From Bacteroidales bacterium (GTDB lineage: Bacteria > Bacteroidota > Bacteroidia > Bacteroidales > P3), in the NCBI GenBank assembly GCA_017940465.1, contig JAGAYN010000004.1:1-51232 (forward strand): DNA of 51,232 nucleotides, read 5' to 3'. The translations under genes and the position numbers were made by a program. Under the pieces are notes generated by a model, which saw only the letters and a list, made by a program, of their open reading frames with translations, made no database searches and was not told where the DNA came from. Each line of letters opens with the position of its first letter. Positions within the stretch are counted from its first letter, which is position 1. Positions 1 to 9,504 of this stretch are shown piece after piece.

Positions 1-157
1 AAATCGCTATCTCCATAGCCTCGCTCGACCACATATCGGATCACCCTACGGACAGCACCTCCTGTCATGCCGCCGCATTGCCCATCTTTACCCATTTGCC
101 CTTTTTCGCACGGTTTTCGAGGCCATATTTAAAGAGGAAATATACGAAATTTTCCCG

Positions 158-186
158 AATCATCAGCCAACGGATGATTTTTTTTT
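158..186 (+). terminator. Possible Rho-independent terminator
   Basis: A 7-bp inverted repeat (AATCATC at 158-164 with GATGATT at 173-179) runs straight into a T tract to 186. It would end a plus-strand transcript that starts upstream of the window. Confidence 0.5.
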
Positions 187-267
187 CGCATACCCGTCGC
201 ACCCACACCCCTCTCCCCCAACCGACAGGCCGCACCCACACCACACCCTACAGCCATCCCCCAGCCC

Positions 268-333
268 TCCGGCAGGTATCCTCCAGGTCTGTTCTTTAAC
301 TGTTCCTTAACTGTTCTTTAACTGTTCTATATC
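268..333 (+). repeat. 11-bp tandem repeat (TGTTCTTTAAC) with GGTATCC head, copy 1
   Basis: A head reading CCGGCAGGTATCCTCCAGG is followed by about 3.5 units of TGTTCTTTAAC with single-base variants. The same head and array occur in inverted orientation at about 43387-43460, some 43 kb away, so this is a dispersed family rather than a local slippage product. Confidence 0.75.
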
Positions 334-437
334 CCACTCCCCACCCTCGAAGCATTCCTCCGGCAGGCACGGAACCGGTGCAGGAAGTGACATTCCGGCT
401 GCAAAGATACAAAAAAATCCCCAAATGACAAAATAAA

Positions 438-469
438 TTTTGCCACGTCACAGAAAGTGCGTACTTTTG
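438..469 (+). promoter_or_regulatory. Promoter with Bacteroidota -33/-7 boxes
   Basis: TTTTGCC at 438-444 and TACTTTTG at 462-469, 17 nt apart, match the Bacteroidota housekeeping promoter pattern. The same pair with the same spacing and a similar intervening sequence (AAAGTnnGTA) occurs at 15902-15933. Transcription should begin near 475, well upstream of the next start codon. Confidence 0.75.
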
Positions 470-474
470 CACCG

Positions 475-670
475 TCATTTGCGAGAGCCTGCAGACGGCA
501 AGAAGAACTCAATTGCCTTACAAATTACCACCTTGAAGATCGATTGGCACTTCGACCTGTTTCCCTTTTACATTGGGATGTTTTGCATTTATGGTGCGGA
601 CATCCGTTGTAAAGGGAGGTTGTGGTAAACCTGTAAGGCAGACGGAAACATCCGTACCTTTCTTCTATTT
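475..670 (+). ncRNA. Structured leader or small RNA, class unknown
   Basis: Nested perfect helices can be read off: TGCCTTACA 514-522 with 632-640; TTACCAC 525-531 with 622-628; TCCCTTTTACA 562-572 with 608-617 (one bulged T); GGATGT 576-581 with 600-605. A 5-bp hairpin at 642-655 followed by a pyrimidine-rich run could end it. The 3' arm GTTGTGGTAA (619-628) is also perfectly complementary to 707-716, directly before the start codon at 718, so a cis-regulatory leader is the preferred reading. A 6S-like free RNA is an alternative because the overall shape is a rod with an internal bubble. I cannot assign an Rfam class by eye. Confidence 0.5.
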
Positions 671-717
671 ACAGAACAGGCAATAATGCACAAAAACCTT
701 ATAAAATTACCACAACA

Positions 718-1626
718 ATGAAAAGAAAAGTATTCTTATTGGCCGCAATGGCCGCAATGACACTTACGGGCGCAAACGCCCAGACTCGGGTAGGGGACTT
801 CGAGTATCCTGATAGAGAGTTCAGTGTTGTGCCTCAGGAATTCACTCTCCAGAACAAATCATACATCACCTTCTACAGTGAACCTGAAAGGGGTTATTTG
901 AGCCATACATACACAGTTCTGGACGAGAATTTTGAAGTGATGAGGCAATTTGACATCCCCGGAACACCCTATACAGATGAGTATGATAACCGCACCTCCC
1001 ATTCTTATTGTGAATTAGTCTATCACAACCTTGATATCATTGGAGCCAATGTCCAACACGAAGGCCATGTTACAATGCTAACCCAAAATCTTTTCAACAA
1101 TGACAGCAAATTCGAATATATAGCCCCTGTCATTACTGGAGACCGCGTTACAGGTGCCGAAATCAGGTCGGACGACGGTTCCGTGGTCGCGACGATTACA
1201 CCGGCCGCAGACTACGACTTTGGATACGCTGAGAGCTTGCCTGGCACCCTGATAAAGATGAATGACAATTACTACTTGATATTCAGGGAAATCCCTGTCA
1301 GCGGAGATGGGACAAGCCGCCGCATGGCAGTGTTCCAAGTTGGGCAGCAAAACCAAGGAATATCCCGCGTCGACGCCAATATTCCCATACATGTATTCCC
1401 CTCTGTGGCCGACCGCAGCCAGACCCTCACCGTTGAATTGGGCGAAGGCAGCAATGCAACACAGGTCCAGGTGGTCAATGCCGCTGGCCAAGTGGTAAAT
1501 AGCATCGCCGTCCAGCCCGGCCAGCGCGAGGTGCACCTCAATGCCAGCGACCTCGGCAGCGGCATGCACATCGTCGGCGCCCGCAGCCGCGACAAGCAAG
1601 GCACCTGCAAAATCATCGTGAAGTAA
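718..1626 (+). CDS. Secreted protein with type IX secretion C-terminal signal
   Basis: 302 residues. The N-terminus (MKRKVFLLAAMAAMTLTGANAQ) is a Sec signal peptide with likely cleavage after ANA. The last 80 or so residues have the type A sorting-domain pattern: IPIHVFPSVADRSQTLTVEL, a V-V-N-A-A-G-Q-V-V strand turn, L..G.H.V and a final CKIIVK. This predicts export by the type IX secretion system, whose PorT-like component is encoded at 44603-45349. The middle of the protein has no domain I recognise, and it is probably beta-rich. The start codon lies 5 nt after a 10-nt sequence complementary to the upstream leader, so translation may be controlled by that RNA. Confidence 0.85.
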   Translation: MKRKVFLLAAMAAMTLTGANAQTRVGDFEYPDREFSVVPQEFTLQNKSYITFYSEPERGYLSHTYTVLDENFEVMRQFDIPGTPYTDEYDNRTSHSYCELVYHNLDIIGANVQHEGHVTMLTQNLFNNDSKFEYIAPVITGDRVTGAEIRSDDGSVVATITPAADYDFGYAESLPGTLIKMNDNYYLIFREIPVSGDGTSRRMAVFQVGQQNQGISRVDANIPIHVFPSVADRSQTLTVELGEGSNATQVQVVNAAGQVVNSIAVQPGQREVHLNASDLGSGMHIVGARSRDKQGTCKIIVK

Positions 1627-1647
1627 GCCACAACGACTCAACAAACA

Positions 1648-1684
1648 GTCAGACCGCAGCGAGGGGTCCTCGCTGCAGTCTGAC
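1648..1684. terminator. Bidirectional stem-loop between convergent genes
   Basis: GTCAGAC-c-GCAGCGAGG, a GGT loop, then CCTCGCTGC-a-GTCTGAC makes a 16-bp stem with one mismatch, followed by CGTTTCT. It sits between the convergent genes ending at 1626 and 1690. Confidence 0.75.
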
Positions 1685-1689
1685 CGTTT

Positions 1690-2700
1690 CTACTGTTGCA
1701 GCAGGCGCGACAGACCGTTTTCCAGCTGCTCTCTTGAGGGCATGTAAAGTTGATACCGGCTAACGAATAGTTGGTTGCTGATGCCCTCCATAGCATACTG
1801 CATTGTCAGACGGTCTCCTGTAGCACCAAGGACAATCCCTATCGGTTCGTTGTCCCCCTCGCCCGACACCTCGTGCCTGAAGTAGTTCAGGTAGAGGTTC
1901 ATTTGTCCGATATCCTCATGCTTCACCTCTCCACGCTTCAAGTCAATAAGAACAAAACATTTGAGGATAACGTTGTAGAATACAAGGTCTACATACAGAT
2001 GCCTACCGCCAAGGCTGATGCGATACTGCCGCCCGTAGAAAGCAAAACCCTTTCCCAATTCCAAGAGGAAATTGCTCATGTTTTGCATCAGGGCATCTTC
2101 AAGGTCTCCCTCCGTGTACCTGACCATGTCTGGCAAACCGGCAAACTCCAGAACGTATGGGTCTCTTAATATATCTTCCGGCTTCTGAACCTCCGCACCT
2201 TTGTTTGCCAATTCCAGTATGCCATTCTTATCTTTACTCACCGCGAGGCGATGAAAAAGCATACTGTCGCGCTGACGCTTCAACTCCCTTACACTCCAAT
2301 GCGCGTTTTCACACTCATGGACGTAAAAACTGATTTCCAGCGGGTCGTCAAGTTTGAGGATTTCAAAATAGTGGCTCCATGACAAAAGGTGAGACAGTGT
2401 CTCACTTTTTGGGAATACCATTTAGAACTTCCTCATGTAAAGGATATTGCTTTTGCTGAATCCCCACCCGTATCGCTCTGTCAGGTCGCGAGACAGGCGG
2501 TTGATCAGCCCACTGCCGTACTCTGCACGTTCATTACCCCGTTGCTCGAATTCAACAATGTGTTTTCCTATATGCCAGTATGTATCCACCAGCACATTAT
2601 TGACAGCCACCGCCAACTGTTTCCGGGCATCGGACAGCATTGTCCCGATGTCGTTCAGCAGTTGGCCATAGCCAGCGTTTTCCGTCGTAATGGTGGTCAT
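1690..2700 (-). pseudogene. DUF1016/YhcG-like PDDEXK nuclease, split by one in-frame stop
   Basis: Read on the minus strand, 2700-2425 encodes the N-terminal DUF1016 helical part (MTTITTENAGYG to NILYMRKF). A TAA stop follows at 2424-2422, and the same frame then continues from 2421 to 1690 with the rest of the family, including the core ..GKGFAFYGRQYRISLGGRHLYVDLVFYN and FVLIDLKRGEVKHEDIGQM (Asp and Glu/Lys nuclease motif). Family members read MRKFY where this one has MRKF-stop, so one base change in a Tyr codon explains the break. No frameshift or decay is visible elsewhere. It follows the intact paralogue with a 4-nt gap. Either a recent pseudogene or two separately translated halves; ATG at 2421 directly follows the stop. 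Confidence 0.8.
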
Positions 2701-2704
2701 TGTT

Positions 2705-3736
2705 TCAATAATTTGTGGACTTCGGCGTACGGGAGAATGGGATGACATCGCGGAGCTCCTCCTCGGTGGGGAAGTAGGGCAGGTATTTTGTGGCGAACAA
2801 CTGCTTGCTGCTGCCAAGGACGGAGTACTTGACGACCGTCTCGTCGCGCTCGGCACAGAGGAGCATCCCGATGGTGGGATTGTCGCCCTCGGGACGCTTC
2901 ATGTCGTCGAACATGCGCACATACATGTCCATCTGCCCGATGTCCTGGTGTGTCAATTTGTGCGTCTTCAAGTCGATGAGGACGAAGCATTTCAACAGGT
3001 AGTTGTAGAACACAAGGTCGATGTAGAAATGCGTCGTCTCAGTGCTGATGCGGTATTGGCGCCCGACAAACGAGAAGCCCTTGCCCAACTCGAGCATGAA
3101 CTGCTGCAGGTTGTCAATTATCGCAGCCTCAAGCCCCTTCTCGCTGTCTGAGTAATGGGGCCTTAGGCCGACGAACTCCAGCACATAGGGGTCTTTGAAG
3201 AACTGCTGCGTCTGCGAGGGCATCGACAACTCGGGCCTGTGGGGTTCCTGATTCGCCACGATGCGTTGGTAGTAGTGCGACTGGATGTTCCTCTCCAGCT
3301 GGCGTACACTCCATTGCTGCTCGGCAGCCTCGCGCAGGTAATACATGCGCGCCTGCTCACCGTCCACTCTCATTATCAACCTGTTGTGGCTCCAACTTAA
3401 TTTGCTACACAGTGTGTAGCAAATTGACGGGTCGGGAAAAGTACGATAAAATTGACGCATGTTGCGTAGATTGGCATAGGAGAAACCATCGCCAAACTCT
3501 GAAACAAGTTCGCGCGACAGTATAGTCAATACTTTTTCTCCATACTCCGCCCGCGCTTCACCGTGCTGCTCCTCCTCCATTATGCGACGGCCAACCAGCC
3601 AATAGGCCTGCACCATCAGATGATTGACAGCGCGGGCCGTTGTGCGGCGGGCTTCAAGCAGTATCTGCTTGATATCGGCCACGTAATCCTGCGTGGTCTC
3701 CACCGCCAGCCTGGGGACTATCTCTTCTGCAGCCAT
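2705..3736 (-). CDS. DUF1016/YhcG-like PDDEXK nuclease domain protein
   Basis: 343 residues, full family length. The N-terminal helical domain contains a hallmark stretch (TARAVNHLMVQAYWLVGRRI) and FGDGFSYANLRNMRQFYRTF. The C-terminal PDDEXK domain contains KDPYVLEFVGL, GKGFSFVGRQYRI, FYIDLVFYN, CFVLIDLK and DIGQMDMYV. Such proteins are common accessory nucleases of unsettled role, sometimes found next to restriction systems. The gene lies 5 nt after asnS. Its final residues (LRDVIPFSRTPKSTNY) are atypical for the family and resemble the AsnRS C-terminus, see findings. Confidence 0.9.
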   Translation of the reverse strand: MAAEEIVPRLAVETTQDYVADIKQILLEARRTTARAVNHLMVQAYWLVGRRIMEEEQHGEARAEYGEKVLTILSRELVSEFGDGFSYANLRNMRQFYRTFPDPSICYTLCSKLSWSHNRLIMRVDGEQARMYYLREAAEQQWSVRQLERNIQSHYYQRIVANQEPHRPELSMPSQTQQFFKDPYVLEFVGLRPHYSDSEKGLEAAIIDNLQQFMLELGKGFSFVGRQYRISTETTHFYIDLVFYNYLLKCFVLIDLKTHKLTHQDIGQMDMYVRMFDDMKRPEGDNPTIGMLLCAERDETVVKYSVLGSSKQLFATKYLPYFPTEEELRDVIPFSRTPKSTNY

Positions 3737-3741
3737 AGCCC

Positions 3742-5145
<1,404 letters not shown>

Positions 5146-5163
5146 CAGTTATGTTGTATTTAT

Positions 5164-6231
5164 TTATTTGCTATCTATCAATTCTTTCAATTCCACGTCG
5201 CTGGCGAATCGGAACACCATCTCCTCCCTGTCGCGGGGGCATATCATAAGGATGCCGTTGGCGGCGGCGACGATGTAGCCGTCCAGCCCGTCGATGACAG
5301 CGGTGGCATGGGACGGTATGTCGATGAGGCAGTTGCGCGTGTCGTAGGTGAAAGCATTGCCACGGACGGCATTGCCGCGACTGTCGCACGACGAGACGTT
5401 GTACAGGCTCTCCCACGTCTCCACATCGCTCCAGCCGAACGAGGCCGTGAGCACATGCACGTTGGAGGCCCGCTCCATGATGCCTTGGTCGATCGAGACG
5501 GTCTCGCACTGCGAGTACAGCGTGTCCAGCGTACCCTCCAGCGAGGCCGCTTCGACGTTGAAGAACACCTCCCAGAGGGCCGGAAGGTAACTCTTGTAAG
5601 CCTCACGGAGCACGGGAAGGGTCCAGACGAAGATGCCCGCGTTCCAGTAGAACTCCCCACTGGCGATAAACTGGCGCGCCATCTCCACCGGCGGCTTCTC
5701 GGTGAAGGTGGTGACAGGGTGCAGATTCCTCACCTCGGGCAGCGACGGATGCTGTCCGCGCTGGATGTAACCGTAGGTGGTGTTGGGATTGACAGGCTGC
5801 ACGCCGAGGGTGATGATCCACGGCTTGCGTTGCACAGTCTCCACCGCCTGCCGCAGGTCGGCCTTGAACTTCTCCTCCTGGAAGATGGCGTGGTCGGACG
5901 GCACTACGATGAGAGTGGCCTCGGGATCCATGTCGCCGATGACGGCGGCGGCGTAGGCGATGCAGGGGGCGGTGCCGCGACGCAGCGGCTCGCCAAGCAC
6001 CTGGTAGGGCTCCAACTCGCCAATCTGCTCATGCACATGGTCCACATACTGCTCACCGGTGACGATGACGATATTCTCCCGCGGACAGAGCTCGGCGCAG
6101 CGGCGGAAGGTAGTCTGAAGCATGGTGTTCCCCGTGCCCATGATATCGAGGAACTGCTTGGGATTATCCGTCTGGCTGAGCGGCCAGAAGCGGCTTCCCA
6201 CGCCACCCGCCATTACCACACACCACGTCAT
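5164..6231 (-). CDS. manC: Mannose-1-phosphate guanylyltransferase
   Basis: 355 residues. It makes GDP-mannose from mannose-1-phosphate and GTP for surface glycan synthesis. The nucleotidyltransferase signature [15 protein letters not shown] is at residues 5-19, with VVPSDHAI and FTEKP further on and [10 protein letters not shown] in the sugar-binding region. It is the short, single-domain form with no isomerase domain. Its start overlaps the thyA stop by 4 nt, so translational coupling is likely. Confidence 0.93.
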   Translation of the reverse strand: MTWCVVMAGGVGSRFWPLSQTDNPKQFLDIMGTGNTMLQTTFRRCAELCPRENIVIVTGEQYVDHVHEQIGELEPYQVLGEPLRRGTAPCIAYAAAVIGDMDPEATLIVVPSDHAIFQEEKFKADLRQAVETVQRKPWIITLGVQPVNPNTTYGYIQRGQHPSLPEVRNLHPVTTFTEKPPVEMARQFIASGEFYWNAGIFVWTLPVLREAYKSYLPALWEVFFNVEAASLEGTLDTLYSQCETVSIDQGIMERASNVHVLTASFGWSDVETWESLYNVSSCDSRGNAVRGNAFTYDTRNCLIDIPSHATAVIDGLDGYIVAAANGILMICPRDREEMVFRFASDVELKELIDSK

Positions 6232-7022
6232 ACGCTCACCTCCCCTTTGATATGTGGATGCGGGTCGTAGCCCTCGAGGGTGAAGTCTTCGTACTCGAAG
6301 GAGAATATGTCGCGCTTCTCGGGGTTGATCCTCATGGTGGGCAGGGGGCGCGGCTGACGCGTCAGCTGAAGCCGCACCTGTTCCAGGTGGTTATTGTAGA
6401 TATGCGCGTCGCCCAGGGTATGGACAAAGTCGCCGGGCTCCAGCCCACACACCAGCGCCACCATCAGGGTCAGCAGGGCATAGCTGGCAATATTGAACGG
6501 CACGCCGAGGAATATGTCGGCGCTCCGCTGGTAGAGCTGGCAGCTCAACCGCCCGCCATCCACATAGAACTGGAAGAGGCAGTGGCACGGCGGCAGAGCC
6601 ATCTCCCCGATTTCGGCCGGGTTCCAGGCCGTAACCATCAGGCGACGGCTGTAGGGATTCTCCTTGATTTGACGCACCACGCTGGCGATCTGGTCGATAG
6701 TGCCGCCGCGACCGTCGGGCCACGACCTCCACTGGCTCCCGTAGACCGGCCCCAGGTTCCCCTCGGCGTCGGCCCACTCGTCCCAGATGCTCACGCCGTG
6801 CTCCTTGAGGTACCCAATATTCGTGTCGCCACGCAGGAACCACAGCAGTTCATATATAATGGAACGCAGGTGCAACTTCTTGGTTGTCAGCACCGGAAAC
6901 CCTTCGGAGAGGGGGAAGCGCATCTGGTAGCCGAAGACGCCCACCGTGCCCGTCCCGGTGCGGTCCTCGCGGGAAGTGCCATGGTCCAGCACATGTTGCA
7001 GGAGGTCTATATACTGTTTCAT
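6228..7022 (-). CDS. thyA: Thymidylate synthase
   Basis: 264 residues, the usual length for ThyA. It methylates dUMP to dTMP using methylenetetrahydrofolate. The catalytic Cys sits in [10 protein letters not shown] (about residue 146). The phosphate-binding Arg residues ([17 protein letters not shown]), [18 protein letters not shown] and the C-terminal [14 protein letters not shown] are all present. First gene of the minus-strand run. I see no clear TAnnTTTG box directly upstream. Confidence 0.97.
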   Translation of the reverse strand: MKQYIDLLQHVLDHGTSREDRTGTGTVGVFGYQMRFPLSEGFPVLTTKKLHLRSIIYELLWFLRGDTNIGYLKEHGVSIWDEWADAEGNLGPVYGSQWRSWPDGRGGTIDQIASVVRQIKENPYSRRLMVTAWNPAEIGEMALPPCHCLFQFYVDGGRLSCQLYQRSADIFLGVPFNIASYALLTLMVALVCGLEPGDFVHTLGDAHIYNNHLEQVRLQLTRQPRPLPTMRINPEKRDIFSFEYEDFTLEGYDPHPHIKGEVSV

Positions 7023-7142
7023 AATCCGACCCTCTTAACGTCAAAAACAGGAAAATGTTGTATCCCCACGCCATTTTTAGCCAAAATAGATACAACACTC
7101 TATATACCAACGTCTTAAACACTCCGCACAAAACCCCGTCAT

Positions 7143-7290
7143 TTTTTGAAAAAAATCTGGAAAACGGCCGATTTTCGAAGTTTTCCAACAGGCTGTATCC
7201 CAGCATCTTGAAGGCATCATCTTCTTCCCCTCTCCTTACCCTCCTGGTGCCCTCCAGGTACCCTCCGGCAGGATGCCCGGCATCTGAAAA
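7143..7290 (+). repeat. Interspersed repeat family A, copy 1
   Basis: Occupies most of the 349-nt gap between thyA and the stress protein. It starts with a short inverted repeat (TGGAAAAC ... GTTTTCCA), then CAGGCTG, then the conserved CTTCTTCCCCTCTCC (7221-7235), then degenerate CCTCC/GGTACC units ending in GGCAGGATGCC. The same order of parts recurs near 12296, 15735 and 29040. Confidence 0.65.
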
Positions 7291-7371
7291 AAAAGCACCC
7301 CCTATACAATAAAGAAAAGCAACGCTCCGTTACAGGTTACAATAACATAAATTAATGAAAATCCACAAGAC

Positions 7372-8211
7372 ATGAAACCCATCATCGTAGGCACCGATTT
7401 CTCCGAAGGCTCCTATGTGGCACTCGAACTCGCCATCGACGTGGCCAACCGCTTCCAGAGCGACATCATCCTGATCTGGGCGCGTCGCGAGAAACTGCTG
7501 TTCGACAGCGAGCAGTTGAACACCATGACCCACCTGGCCGAAGACAAACTGAAGGCCCTCTGCGAGAAATACCAGCCCGCCATGAAGCACGGCAAGCTGC
7601 GTTGGCAGATCACCAACGGCAAGGTTGCGCCCGCACTGGCCACCACAGCCACCCGCGAACTGGCCTCGATGATCATCATCGGAACCAACGGCGCCTCCGG
7701 CTTCGAGAAATACTGGATGGGCAGCCAGGCGGTGCGCATCGTGCAGGACTCGCCCTGCCCCGTGCTCACCGTGCGCCAGGGCTACGACTTCCACAAGCAG
7801 CTGGAACGCATCGTGGTGCCCATCCGCGTGAACGAGAACTCGCGCCAGAAGGTGCCGCCCGCAGCCTCCATGGCCAAAATCTTCGGCTCCGAGGTGCACA
7901 TCCTCGGACTGCTGGACCTCAAGGAAGAGGAAGCCTCGCTGCGCACCTACGTGCAGCAGTCGATAGACTACCTTGAAAAAGAGGGCGTTACCTACCACTT
8001 CGACATACGCCCCTACTCCAACTACTGCGACACCGTCCTCAACTACGCCGACGACATCAAGGCCGACCTCGTGGTCATCAACACCGAACAGGACCGCATC
8101 ATCAGCCAGATCTTCCTGGGAACCAACGCACAACAAATCGTCCACCGCTCACAGATACCTGTGCTCTGCATCCACCCGGCCGACTTCATCAACGTCTCCG
8201 CAAAAATCTGA
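7372..8211 (+). CDS. Universal stress protein, tandem UspA domains
   Basis: 279 residues with two UspA-fold units (about 1-140 and 142-275). The first has PIIVGTDFSEGS at its start and IIIGTNGASGFEKYWMGS, the ATP-binding G-2x-G-9x-G(S) type loop. The second is more diverged (RIVVPIRVN, VVINTEQDRIISQIFLGTNAQQIV). Cytoplasmic, probably a nucleotide-responsive stress protein. It lies 14 nt upstream of a flavoprotein gene, likely in one transcript. Confidence 0.9.
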   Translation: MKPIIVGTDFSEGSYVALELAIDVANRFQSDIILIWARREKLLFDSEQLNTMTHLAEDKLKALCEKYQPAMKHGKLRWQITNGKVAPALATTATRELASMIIIGTNGASGFEKYWMGSQAVRIVQDSPCPVLTVRQGYDFHKQLERIVVPIRVNENSRQKVPPAASMAKIFGSEVHILGLLDLKEEEASLRTYVQQSIDYLEKEGVTYHFDIRPYSNYCDTVLNYADDIKADLVVINTEQDRIISQIFLGTNAQQIVHRSQIPVLCIHPADFINVSAKI

Positions 8212-8225
8212 GCCGCTGAAAACCA

Positions 8226-9500
8226 ATGGACTATGACGTAATTGTGGTGGGCGGCGGCGCGGCGGGCCTCATGGCAGCCGCCACCGCCGTGGAACGCGGG
8301 CGCAAAGTGCTGTTGCTCGAGAAGATGGACCAGTGCGGCCGCAAACTCCGCATCACCGGCAAAGGCCGCTGCAACCTCACCAACACCCACCCCCTGCGCG
8401 AAACGCTCCCACACATCGGCTCCTCCTCCGCCGGCTCCACCCGCAAACCCGGACAGGACGGCGGCGTGTGGCTGCGCAACGCCTACGGGCGCTTCTTCAA
8501 CCAGGAACTGATGCAGTGGTTTGAAAGCCACGGCGTTGCACTCACCGAGGAACGCGGCGGCCGTGTCTTCCCAGCCAGCGGCAAGGCACTCGACATCTTC
8601 CTCGCCCTCATCAACCTGCTGGAACAAAGCCCCCTGGCGACCATACGCAAAAACTGCACCGTCAAGAAAATAGAAACCCTTGAGAGCCAGACCACTGCCA
8701 TCATCCTCCAAAGCGGTGAGCGCATCCCCTGCCGCCACATCGTCCTCGCCACCGGCGGCCTCTCCTACCCCACCACAGGCTCCACCGGCGCCGGCTACCT
8801 CATGGCCAAAGAGCTGGGCCACACGGTGATAGACACCGTACCCTCGCTGGTGGCACTGCGCTGCGAGGAGAAAATTCCAGAGGAACTCATCGGCTTCCAA
8901 CTGCGCAACGTGCAACTCTCAATCCACAATCCCCAATCCTCGATCTACACCTCCCCCCTCGGCGAACTTACCTTCAATCCCGACGGACTGGCCGGCCCCC
9001 TGGCGCTCTCCGCCAGCCGCCACGCCACGCGGCCCCTCCACCAAGGCCAGCCCCTCATCGCCAAACTCGACTTCAAACCCGCCCTCTCCGCCGAACAACT
9101 GGACCGCCGCCTGCAAGCCGACCTCGCCGCCAACGGCACACGCCTCTTCCACGACGCACTCCGCCTATGGCTGCCAGCCGAGGTTATCCCACTGGCCCTC
9201 AAGCAACTGCACATTGAATATTACAAACGCCTGCACCAAATCAACGGCGACGAACGCCGCCGCCTGCGCGACTGGCTGAAGGGTGCTCCCTTCACCCTCA
9301 CCGGCACCCGCGACTACACCGAAGCCATCGTCACCCAAGGCGGCGTCTCCCTGGCAGAAGTAAACCCTAAAACAATGGAATCCAGACTGGTGCACGGTCT
9401 CTACATCGTCGGCGAACTCCTCGACCTCGACGCCGACACCGGCGGCTATAACCTCCAAATCGCCTTCTCCACCGCCCACGCCGCCGCCGAAGCCCTATAG
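8226..9500 (+). CDS. BaiN/RdsA family FAD-dependent oxidoreductase (HI0933-like)
   Basis: 424 residues. The N-terminal FAD-binding Rossmann motif VVGGGAAGLMAAATAVERG is at 6-24, followed by the family signature GRKLRITGKGRCNLTN, and the C-terminus has the conserved GELLDLDADTGGYNLQIAFSTA. Physiological substrate is unknown. Two spots look like small in-frame insertions: a Ser/Gly-rich stretch after residue 65 (HIGSSSAGSTRKPGQDGG) and LSIHNPQSSIY (about 8919-8948), encoded by repeated CAATCC-type bases. Confidence 0.93.
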   Translation: MDYDVIVVGGGAAGLMAAATAVERGRKVLLLEKMDQCGRKLRITGKGRCNLTNTHPLRETLPHIGSSSAGSTRKPGQDGGVWLRNAYGRFFNQELMQWFESHGVALTEERGGRVFPASGKALDIFLALINLLEQSPLATIRKNCTVKKIETLESQTTAIILQSGERIPCRHIVLATGGLSYPTTGSTGAGYLMAKELGHTVIDTVPSLVALRCEEKIPEELIGFQLRNVQLSIHNPQSSIYTSPLGELTFNPDGLAGPLALSASRHATRPLHQGQPLIAKLDFKPALSAEQLDRRLQADLAANGTRLFHDALRLWLPAEVIPLALKQLHIEYYKRLHQINGDERRRLRDWLKGAPFTLTGTRDYTEAIVTQGGVSLAEVNPKTMESRLVHGLYIVGELLDLDADTGGYNLQIAFSTAHAAAEAL

Positions 9501-9504
9501 GCTT

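Larger units (their letters stand above)
1..437. other. Intergenic region, no convincing gene
   Basis: Frames 2 and 3 of the plus strand stay open for about 300 bases, but the translations are Pro/His-rich low-complexity sequence without a recognisable motif, so I call no gene. The stretch holds a possible terminator (158-186), a C-rich tract around 205-260 and an 11-bp tandem repeat (about 268-333). It probably lies downstream of a gene outside the window. Confidence 0.6.

Noticed and set aside
78-299. 73-codon ORF near the window start
   Set aside because: Low-complexity Pro/His/Arg translation that runs through a terminator-like hairpin and a dispersed repeat.
440-628. 62-codon ORF in the first leader
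   Set aside because: Starts before the -7 box and crosses the helices of the structured RNA; no recognisable sequence.
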